A stretch of DNA of 64,000 nt from Flectonema sp. DT1601 (Eukaryota; Euglenozoa; Diplonemea; Diplonemida; Diplonemidae). The stretch covers positions 62,001 through 126,000 of the forward strand of contig OZ025865.1 in the NCBI GenBank assembly GCA_964019425.1. Direction: 5' to 3'. The notes below the pieces were generated by a model. It ran no database searches, was not told the origin of the DNA, and saw only the letters and a list, made by a program, of their open reading frames with translations. The position numbers were made by a program, and so were the translations under genes. Positions 23,011 to 32,107 of the stretch are shown piece after piece (positions within the stretch are counted from its first letter, which is position 1; every line of letters begins with the position of its first letter).

Positions 23011-25719
23011 CGTCACAAAATTGTTACTTTAAAACTTATATTTTGAAAAAAGTTATGTTTTGGCATCATAATTTCCCGTTTTTTTATTATTTTTCCCTTT
23101 TTTTTTTTTTTTTTTTTTGTATTTTTTTTTTTTTTTTTAAATTTTGTATTTTTTTTACTCGAAGCATTGTGAAAAAAAAAAAAAAAAAAAAAAAAAACAG
23201 AAAATTCCATTTGCTAGAGGCGGAGTAGAGTACTGTTCAGTTCGTTCTTTGAGAGAAAATGCGTGGTCAAAAATCACAGATATCAAGGCGGTAATTGAAA
23301 CGGAGAAAGACAGCGACCTGTAACTTGTCTTACGGCTAAAATTGGGAAGCCAAGCTCCATGAGATTCCTCTCGAAGATCAACCCTTTTTATTTTGAAAAC
23401 AATTAGTGCCAAAGGCTGCTAATTATTTTCAACTCCAAAGGGGGGATCATCTCACTACGGCTGCGGATTCGCACAAAGGATGTATTTTTTTTTTAAAAAA
23501 ACATTATCCTGAAAAAAATAAGGCAAAAAAAATAGAATGAAAAAAAAAAAGGGAAAGAATGTTTAATTTTACTTTTTGTTTTTTCAGACTACTTTTCACC
23601 TAAGGAGGGAGTCAGCGGCATGGATCACCCACTCCTACTCAAGGCCGGGTTTTGAATACCGGCCGATCGCTTGACTATCACCCATTTTCAGGATTGTTTT
23701 ATAAAAATTTGCCTCTGTTGCCTGCAGGGAGTAGCTGCCTCCACCAGCAGTAATTGACAATACAATAATTCTTTTAGTTTTTTTTCTAGTTAACATCTTG
23801 ATATTCATTTGATTTTCACCGACAGCTTTTAGACAGTTGTTGGGGGGGACGGGACAGGAGAGATCGAAGCAAAAAAAATAAATAAGACAAAAAAAAAGAG
23901 GAAAAAAAAAAAAAAAAAAAAACAGGCCGAAAATAAAAATGGAACAAAACATGAAATTGCAACAGTGGTGAATTCGTTCCAGGGTAGGGAGACTGCCGAA
24001 ATCCAGACATCCACTATAACTGTGGGAAGTAACTATTTATTTCTAATACACTACCAGCGTTCAAAAACAAGATAGAACGAAGTGACTTAACTACCTGAGA
24101 GGGAACCCGACTCGTAAATATATCATCCGACTGACATCAAAAAAAAAAAAAAAAAAAGAAAAGAAGAAGAAGAACCAAATAATAATAAAGAGACACATTA
24201 ATACTCTCTCGACAATCATTTATAACAAACTTCCAAAAAAAAAAACACAAATATGAGAGTAGGTTCTGAAAGGCGTGAAGGAAAACCGCAGTAGTAATCA
24301 GCACCAAGCTTACACATCCAACTAATGAAGGAAATTGGAAGTAGTGTTTTAAAATGACTCATGACGCGATTTCATTAAAAAAGACAAATATTTTGTAAGC
24401 GTCTGTTGAAGTTGTTCAAACGCCTGACTTGTTTAAGTCCTTCCTCCTTTCTAAATGTAACTCAAGAAAATAAAAAAAAAAAAAAAAGATTTCACGAAAA
24501 CACTAGAGATCACTATTAGTATTCATAATATTATAAAGATATTTAAATAAAGAAAGTACGAAATACTCGCTCACAAAAAAAAACTTGCATGAGGGTGAAA
24601 AAAAAAAGTCAGGCATCACTTTAGGTTGCTCCCTTTCGTCTCTCGTCTCACAATTCCTACCCACGTCATGTTTACTTCATTAAAGGGAAAAAAAAAAAAA
24701 AAAAAAAAGAAAAAAAAAAGGTTCGTCCGCAATCTTCAAGAAAGATTGGCTAAATAATAACGGACATTTTTTTTTTTTTTTTTTTGCTAACAAATTTCTT
24801 GTTAAACAACAACAACAAAAAAAAAAAAAAAAAGGGAATCAAAAAGAAGGAAAAAAATGAGAGAGAAAAAAAAAAATCGTCAGGAGGCAACTTGTACTCG
24901 GCTTAAAGACTACCAGTTTTCTCAGATAGAATACTTAGCAGACAAAGAAAAGTAAATGAACTGTACTATAGCATGTTTCTTCCCGACATTTAAAAAAAAA
25001 AAAAAAAAAAAAACAGGGAAGGGAAGTAAGCACGTTGCAATCACTACAACTGTTAGACTCAATTCATATTAGCAGGAAAAAGAGATACAAGCAAACCCTG
25101 GTACTTTTTTGGGGGTACTTTTTGGGGTTATATATATTTGTCAAAAGAATTACAACCCGTCCCGTGGAGGCTGTTTTTTTAAAATATTTTTTTTTTAAAT
25201 TTCTAATATTTCGAAAGTCAGGCCATGTATGGCACTAAGAAGATTGTTCAAAGGCTATCACGACATCTATTTATAATTCTGGTCAAAGCTTGGGAGAGGT
25301 TAGAAAAGTTTAGAAGCTTTTTCGACAGAACGTACCACGGGAGTCGGTGAAATATATCAGCGAATCTCGTCCCTGGTCGCTTCTCACTCTTCTCTCCTTT
25401 TTTTTGAATTCTTATTTTTGTCCATTTTTATTCCGGCCTCCCGTTTCACTGTTCACACTCTTTTTTTTTCACCTCTTTTTTTTTTATTATTTTTTTTTTT
25501 TTGTTGTTGTTTCTTTTTTCTTTTTTTTTTTTTTTTTCCATTGAATTTTTGATATATTTTTTTCTCGTTCACTAAAACTTGGCAAATGGACGGGTTCTAC
25601 CACTGTCAAGAGAAAAGACACCTGTTTACAAAAGTCTGAAAAAGTGTTGAAAAAAATAAAATTCAATCCGCCTAAACCATTCATCATAGGCAGTAGCATG
25701 AAATCTTTTTTGTTTTTAT

Positions 25720-25752
<33 letters not shown>

Positions 25753-26793
25753 TTATTTATTTTTTTTATTTTTTTTGAAAATGAAAAAATGATTCTACTG
25801 TGAATCCTCGACAACCGAAGATTCTTACAGGTTGACAGTAACATTAAATGTTACTGTCAACCCCGTGAGCCACGAGGGATGGAGAAGACAGCTCGACACA
25901 CAGACTCTAGATAAAACATCTGGCGTCCAAGCTCGACGCAATACTTCACCAGAGAAAAAACGGAGAAAAGACTTCGCAGTTCCACCAATCCCTTTGTTTT
26001 TTTTTTTTTTTTTTTAATTTTTGCAGATACCTATTAAACACTTATTTTAACCCTTTTTCTAGGTTAATTGCGCAAGAAAAAGAAAAGAAAAAAAGACCAT
26101 CATAAAAAAATAAAATATAATAAAAAAAAACCCAATTAAAACAACGAAGATGCAGGCAGACTGAGTTGTTTACCTCTATTCTGCTCGGCTAGGTCTTCGG
26201 ACCTGCAATTTTTTTATAAGCTGGAAATAAGAATCAGGTATTATTTTTTATTAAGGCTTTTGTCTGTAAGCCGCAAAAAAAAAAAAAAAAAAGACGTAGG
26301 ATGGGGGGAAAGGGGGGCAAAAATTTTTCATTTTTTTTTTTTTATATTACTTTTCCGTGAAATAATATAATTTTTTATTTATAACATTTCTTATTTTTTT
26401 TTTAAACGGCGAGAAAGGCAACTATCAGAGCAGTTATACACTTTCGACAAGAATCCATTCAGAACAATCAACAAAAAAAAAAAGACAGAGAAATAAATAT
26501 GTCATTTAAAAGGCATTGGTGATTCGACCCTAGATTAACATTCTGGAGTCGTACCTTTAACCTCATAACAAAAGCATGATTACTCCACAGTAACCTAATA
26601 GGAAAGACTAAAAACAATTAGTTGTCAGTCCTAGTGAAGCAACTGGTCTCGCAGTACTTTCTTTTAGGGGAGTTTCGTTCACATGCTGCTCTGATATAAA
26701 AAAGAAAAAAAAAAAGATTGTTTTTTTTTTTTTTTTTTTTAATTCCTTACCGCACATGAAATGTTCCTTACATGTGTGATAAATAGCACCTCA
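23011..26793. other. Long homopolymer-rich non-coding region
   Basis: About 3.8 kb with many A/T runs of 15-30 nt and no frame I trust. A short GC-rich hairpin (GGCCGG, 10-nt loop, CCGGCC) lies at about 23643-23664 and a perfect palindrome at 25830-25862. Frames of 60-105 aa here are Phe/Lys-rich translations of the runs. Confidence 0.6.
25830..25862. repeat. Perfect 33-bp palindrome
   Basis: GGTTGACAGTAACATT, one A, then its exact reverse complement. A 16-bp perfect stem with a 1-nt spacer is far beyond chance. It may be two abutted transposon ends or a cruciform/hairpin. Confidence 0.9.
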
Positions 26794-27153
26794 TTACATC
26801 GGACTTGTATCACTTCCGGAGTCGTCAAGTGGAGGAGGAGTTCCCGTTGATGAGCTGCTTCCGTTAGGACTGACAGCAGCTGGAGGCTTTGTGTGAGCAG
26901 CGACAACGTCGGCACGACCATTCTGATAATGGACTTTCAAGCAGTTCTTATCTCCACACGGTAACTTACATACACGATCACTCACAACAAGAAATAACTC
27001 CCCGCACTGCAAACACCGTAACTGCAACATGTGCTGCACCGTATCCTTCACAGTCCTCTTTTTCCATCTTCGAGAATAGAAAGACATCCCCGCAGGCAAC
27101 GGACCCAACGTAGGGTCTTGCGCTCGCTTATGAATACAAAGGGTTGTTTCCAT
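26794..27153 (-). CDS. Small Cys-rich, putative zinc-binding protein, 119 aa
   Basis: The frame encodes a basic N-terminus (SFYSRRWKKRTVKDT), a Cys cluster (C47-x2-C50, C62-x3-C66-x4-C71-x3-H75) that could bind one or two zinc ions, and a Pro/Ser/Asp-rich disordered tail. The spacing is not a classic zinc finger that I can name. The higher GC and composition contrast with the homopolymer-rich surroundings, and a TTTTTAATTCAACAG acceptor lies a few tens of nt upstream, supporting a real gene. A short upstream ATG (MWG, stop) lies in the leader. No family was recognised; nucleic-acid binding is a guess. Confidence 0.6.
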   Translation of the reverse strand: METTLCIHKRAQDPTLGPLPAGMSFYSRRWKKRTVKDTVQHMLQLRCLQCGELFLVVSDRVCKLPCGDKNCLKVHYQNGRADVVAAHTKPPAAVSPNGSSSSTGTPPPLDDSGSDTSPM

Positions 27154-28346
27154 ATTTCGAGGAATTCATTTAGTTACCTACCCCACATTGTCTGTTGAAT
27201 TAAAAATTAAAAAAAAAAAAAAAAAAATTCAAAGATGCATTCATCTTTTTATCAATTCAATCAAATGTGACGACCATATTTATTAATCTTTTGTATTATA
27301 ATTATGATGATGAAACAATTCCAAAAGCCAATCCACGATATAGTAATTCACATAAAACACACACACACCGGTTTGTTAAATAACTCTACTTGCCTTTTTT
27401 TTTTTTTTTTGAGCTAGCTAATTAAACAGTCATTTATGTGCAGTTGCTCATATGTACAAAAGCGAACCAAAAATAAACACAAACAATGACAATTCAATTT
27501 TGACGCAGTGATCACGCTAAAGTTATTGGTATTTGATTTTTGATATTTCAATACGAACAAAAGGACATAAAAATAAAATTAAAAAAAAATAAAAAAACGG
27601 ATGTCTTCAATTATTATTGTCTGGAGTTTTTCGATCACCCTCAATAACAATATCTTGATAAGAAGACAAATTTTAAAAAAAAAAACAAAGAGAGGAAATT
27701 TAAATAAGAAAAAACGGGACAACCACAAAAAAAAAAAAAAAAAACTTCAAAAAACTTTTTCTATCAGGAGAATTACATCAACTGAAAAAACAAACTCGTC
27801 GGTAACTACACATTTACATGATTATTTAATAACAACCGGTGGGAATTGAGGAACTTCAAAAAAAAAAAAAAGCAGCGAACTTTTTTTTCTAACCCCTTTA
27901 TCTCAGTCACCAATTGCATTAACACCAAAGTACAAAAAAATTACAGTTCAAAAGATGAAATCAAAAACAAGAAGTGAACTGAAAATAATTGCACTCGGCT
28001 ATTCTATATTGATGATCATAGTCACATACCATTCCTCGTTAGCAGTTCTATTCTTCTTTTCTTTCTTCTTAAAATTTTGAAACATTTTATCAGGAAAAAA
28101 AAAAAATAAAAAAAAACAAAAAAAAAAGCAAAAAAAAAAAATTTGTCTTAGCCAGCAGTTCATTGCAGCTTTATACACACGCACACTAACGTTTTTCTTG
28201 AATTCATAAATAAATTAAAATAAATCTTAGCAAACCACAGTGTGTTCCTTCTTCTGCCATAATACGTAACTCGAATTGTTAAAACGTTAAGTACCTACGA
28301 CATAGGAAAGAAGTTAACAATTATTCATTTCAAATGGCGGATTAAA
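27154..28346. other. Spacer before the GH116 array
   Basis: AT-rich, with A/T runs up to about 18 nt near 27210, 27395, 27730, 27860 and 28130. No gene is seen. Gene 1 of the GH116 array lacks, in this flank, the hairpin found 3' of the other seven genes. Confidence 0.6.
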
Positions 28347-31253
28347 TCACCAAGCAACTGAAACACAGTTCGGAGCAGAAAGGGTCGCCTTCGGAGCAGA
28401 CTTACCATTCACTGTGATCGTAACATCAGAGAGGGTTCCCGCAGTGAGGCAAAGCTTCCACTGCTTCTGGTCGTTGCTGAGCTCACCAACAACACCCGGA
28501 ATGAACACAGGCAGAGAGTACTCTTCGTTGGTCGCGTACGCAGGGTCGAACGAAACAATTCCCTCAGGAAGGTTCACAACCTGCTTCGTCATCGCCAACA
28601 AGGTGTGCCAAAGAGTCATGTAGTACCCGTAGTGGGAAGTGATCCAGTTCGATCCCGGGAACCTTCCGTAGTTTCCTCTGAGGATACCAGCGGCATTCCA
28701 AACATCATTCAAACCAGTGCGGATTCTCTTGAACGGAGTCTCAGTTTCCGACAACGCACGCTCCACGTCACTGCTCGTCTTCGCATTGCGGAGCAACAGA
28801 GCACCGTGATCACCGTTAGCCATCATCCAGATGTCATGATCAGTGTACTTTGGGCGGCCAGTCAGAATCTGAAGACCGACACCATCGAAGTTCACCTTCT
28901 GCTCAGTCTCCAAGTGCTTCATGAGTCTAGTCTCGTTCACGAGTGTCTCCAAACCAACAGTGTACGCCAGCGTCTGTGCATAGAAAGTGTCAGCCATGAT
29001 GGTCTCGTTTCCACCAAAGTACGCAATGTAAGCACCAAGCTCCTCATTCCACATGATGCTCTCAAACGATTCTTGGGAAACCTTCGCAGCGTTGTTGTAC
29101 TTCTCCGCTCCAGCCGTGTCTCCCATGAACACACACAACTCAGCCATACTTCTCATAGCAAGAATGTGGAATACAGCAGAGTAAGAACAGGTTTCGTACT
29201 GGTTCAGGCCGAGCACGTCGTAGGTTGTCTGCAACTTGTACGGCATGTTGTGGAATGTCGAGACAGAGATCTGCCAGTCAGCGGCCTTCTTCGCAGTTTG
29301 AAACCACTCCTTCACAAAGTCTTGGTCGTTGTTCCATCTCAGAAGCTCCAACAAGTAAACAATGTACATCGAAGATACGTCAGACATCACTCTTCCACAA
29401 CCGTACTCGAAGTGAGAGTCAATTGCACCTTGGCAACCACACGCCAACTGCTCATTGATCATTCCATTCGACTTCTGAGCTTTTCCCCATCCGACCATCT
29501 TGCTCTTTGTTGATTCAGGGAACAACATGATGTACGGAATGTGACGCTCACCGTCGTTGTGAACAGAGTCCATGTTCACACAGTCGTAGGCCTCCCATTG
29601 TCTCCAACGTCCGTCGTGGAACCACATCGCAGATCTCATGTGGTGAAGCTGACCCAACAACGTGTCCGACATCCAAACAGGAAGAGTGCTCTTCAGAAGG
29701 GGGTTCTGGATAGCAAGCGCATCGCCAACAACATCCGTCAACCCAGACATCAGCTGCTCAGCAGAGTCCTTTGCTGAAGTGAAATACTTCGTGTATTGGT
29801 TCCCCAGCATTTGGTTCAAGTAGTTGTGGTTTGGGAAGTAGTACCCAAGGACAATCGTCAAAGTCACCGTCTCTCCAGCTGCCACAGTCTCGTTCACGGA
29901 AAGTGAGATCGAGTCGTCCAGCGCAACAGTGTTGTCGAGGAACCCGTCAGCAGAAAACTGTCCAAACGATTTCCTCGAACCGCTTCCCATCGTCACCTTC
30001 CCTCCAGTACCGCACAACGTGTATCCTCCAGACATCGCGGCGTTGCCTCTCTTGTCCAGACCGACACACTGCGGGCTCTTCTTCGACACAGTCACAGGAG
30101 TCCCGCTGTTCACTCCGTCCATGAATGCGTAGTACGGCATCTCCTTGATCAACGAACAAGTGTTCTTAACCAACTTCCAACTACCACACGCAGCATCGGC
30201 AGTGCACTTCGACATGCAAGCAACCTCAGAACCGGTGCTGAAGGTCGACAACACCGTACCGTCCCTGTTGATGTTCTCGTTGTACGTCGGCAAGTTGAAA
30301 AGAGAAGCCACGTTCACAGACTTCGAACCCTTGTTGGTGAACACCATCGAGAAGGCAATCGCAGGGTGGTGCGACTTGGTCATGTTGCCAGCAGACAAAC
30401 GACCGTATCCGAACAGGGAAATGTCGACGTTCGGCTGTGCGGCATCCTTCACTTGCAGGCGGGTCATCGGTGGTGAACCCCCGAAGTGCATCTCCGACAC
30501 TCCCGATCCGGAAACGGCTCCCTCAGGTTGTGTCTGAAGGACGCGGGACCAAGTCTTCGGACCGTCTTGCACACGGGCAGCGAAGAAGGCGTGCTTTTGC
30601 TTCGGAAGTTTAGCGGAACCGGCAGGGCTGTTGTTCTCAACAGTCCAGCCAGTGAGAGTTCCGTCGGCACGAAGTTCGATCGTACCCGCGGCGAGACCTC
30701 CCAAAGGAGGAGCAGATCTGATACCGATAGCAGGGTGCGCATCGTCTTCACCGTAAGACATTCTCACAACACGAGAGGACAACTGAAGGGTTGAGGTGCT
30801 CTCAGTAGGAATTCCATTCTTGAAGAAGCAGCAGTTGCTTCCCTTCCCACAGCTTCCAAATTTTGCAGAGATCTTTAGTGCAAACACCCACGCACGGCAA
30901 TCGACATTTCCGTGACAGGCTGTGTCGCAGTCATCCTGAGTTGCCACAGCAACCTGCGACAAATCATATCCAGGCAAGTCAACTCCCTGTTTGATGGCAT
31001 TTGGTTTCCACTCATTCACTCTGTCGGAGTACACCTGCGGGACAATGTTGATATCAGCCCAAGCGTGTTCTGTAGTCGTAACATTCTCAGGTTCTAAATA
31101 GTTTCCTTCCGCCATGACGATAGCCGTACCGCTGGTGTTCTTCCAAACTCCTTCGTTCAAGAACGATGCCGACTGCAGCATATCAGACAGATCATCTCCA
31201 GCAACTTGGGAAAGCCCCACCGAGAGTACCGCAACAGCGGATGAGATTTTCAT
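28347..31253 (-). CDS. Secreted GH116 glycosidase with PAN/Apple insertions, array gene 1 (type A)
   Basis: 968 aa, intronless. The signal peptide MKISSAVAVLSVGLSQVAG is followed by a PAN/Apple-like module (res. ~95-150; Cys 109, 113, 119, 135, 141, 142). The GH116 N-terminal beta domain starts at RSAPPLGGLAAGTIELRADG (~179). A second Cys cluster (346, 350, 356, 366) is inserted in it. The (alpha/alpha)6 catalytic domain covers ~530-880. By alignment to human GBA2, E554 (QWEAYDC) fits the nucleophile and D679 (QTTYDV) the acid/base. GH116 enzymes remove beta-linked glucose, xylose or GlcNAc from glycosides or glycolipids; this one should work outside the cell or in a digestive vacuole. PAN modules probably bind carbohydrate or protein. 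A CCAACTTCTGTTTCAG acceptor lies 10 nt before the ATG. Many N-glycosylation sequons are present. Confidence 0.9.
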   Translation of the reverse strand: MKISSAVAVLSVGLSQVAGDDLSDMLQSASFLNEGVWKNTSGTAIVMAEGNYLEPENVTTTEHAWADINIVPQVYSDRVNEWKPNAIKQGVDLPGYDLSQVAVATQDDCDTACHGNVDCRAWVFALKISAKFGSCGKGSNCCFFKNGIPTESTSTLQLSSRVVRMSYGEDDAHPAIGIRSAPPLGGLAAGTIELRADGTLTGWTVENNSPAGSAKLPKQKHAFFAARVQDGPKTWSRVLQTQPEGAVSGSGVSEMHFGGSPPMTRLQVKDAAQPNVDISLFGYGRLSAGNMTKSHHPAIAFSMVFTNKGSKSVNVASLFNLPTYNENINRDGTVLSTFSTGSEVACMSKCTADAACGSWKLVKNTCSLIKEMPYYAFMDGVNSGTPVTVSKKSPQCVGLDKRGNAAMSGGYTLCGTGGKVTMGSGSRKSFGQFSADGFLDNTVALDDSISLSVNETVAAGETVTLTIVLGYYFPNHNYLNQMLGNQYTKYFTSAKDSAEQLMSGLTDVVGDALAIQNPLLKSTLPVWMSDTLLGQLHHMRSAMWFHDGRWRQWEAYDCVNMDSVHNDGERHIPYIMLFPESTKSKMVGWGKAQKSNGMINEQLACGCQGAIDSHFEYGCGRVMSDVSSMYIVYLLELLRWNNDQDFVKEWFQTAKKAADWQISVSTFHNMPYKLQTTYDVLGLNQYETCSYSAVFHILAMRSMAELCVFMGDTAGAEKYNNAAKVSQESFESIMWNEELGAYIAYFGGNETIMADTFYAQTLAYTVGLETLVNETRLMKHLETEQKVNFDGVGLQILTGRPKYTDHDIWMMANGDHGALLLRNAKTSSDVERALSETETPFKRIRTGLNDVWNAAGILRGNYGRFPGSNWITSHYGYYMTLWHTLLAMTKQVVNLPEGIVSFDPAYATNEEYSLPVFIPGVVGELSNDQKQWKLCLTAGTLSDVTITVNGKSAPKATLSAPNCVSVAW

Positions 31254-32107
31254 TTTGAAAATACTGAAACAGAAGTTGGTAAAGTGACACTAAAACTAAA
31301 CAAAGAAAAGTGATTCAATGAATTGCAGGACCAGAAGAACAATTGCTACTGCTCACTCGAAAGCTTTGATTTATTATCGACTCTATTCGACTATCACTGT
31401 AATATGAATAAGTATAAAAACAATACAAAACGTGCTCAATACGATGATATCCATGCACGGAGGAGTCAAATGTTTCGAAGAAACAACAAACTTGACTGTT
31501 TTTATAAACAACAATAATTTTTATCTTCAAAGACAGAGAGGACACAAATACAAATAATATCCGAGAGAAGGGAAAAAAAACTGCAAGCAGACATTTATCA
31601 TAAGAGCTGCTACAATTTACGAAAACTTTAAATTATTTTAAAGCAAAAGTATCGTTTTCTTCTTTTTTCAATTTTACATTTCAGACACACACACAAATTA
31701 CGCAGTTGCGAAAACTGAATCCATCGAACATTCGCAATCATTTCTGTCACTAAGTCACTAACAAATAACAACATGTCGCTCGCTACTTAATTAATTAAAC
31801 TTTTAGTCAGAAGATAACATCAGCTGATTATAAAAGATATGAATAACCATGTATGTACATTGAGATGGGTCTTTTCTAACGGAGAACAAACTCAAGCAAC
31901 AAATACGACGACCTCGAAAAGAATTTCTATCAAAATAACAACATGATCAAACGTTTTCATCTCAATAACAAAAAGAGGCAAAAAAATAAAAAAGGAAAAT
32001 GAGAAACTATTCAAACAAAAACAACGAACCGCTAACTGCGGACGTCGTAGAACCATCACTCACAAATATTTAGTTTTTTTCTGTCATTCAACTTCTCTTC
32101 TCAAACC
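31254..32107. other. Type-A spacer between GH116 genes 1 and 2
   Basis: 854 bp. The right part is the 3' flank of gene 2 with its hairpin; the left part is the 5' flank of gene 1 with its acceptor. It is homologous to the next spacer. There is no gene and no A/T run above about 10 nt. Confidence 0.8.
32023..32048. promoter_or_regulatory. Conserved 3'-flank hairpin, gene 2
   Basis: AACGA-A-CCGC-taact-GCGG-ACG-TCGT: CCGC/GCGG inner stem and AACGA/TCGT outer stem, about 60 nt 3' of the stop of gene 2. Possibly an mRNA 3'-end or stability element. Confidence 0.6.

Noticed and set aside
23590-23700. tRNA-like stretch with A-box and B-box-like words and a GGCCGG/CCGGCC hairpin
   Set aside because: The two boxes are too close together and no cloverleaf or acceptor stem can be drawn; left as a simple hairpin.
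26510-26590. GGGTCGAATCACC resembling a T-arm on the minus strand
   Set aside because: The T stem does not pair and there is no matching D arm or acceptor stem.
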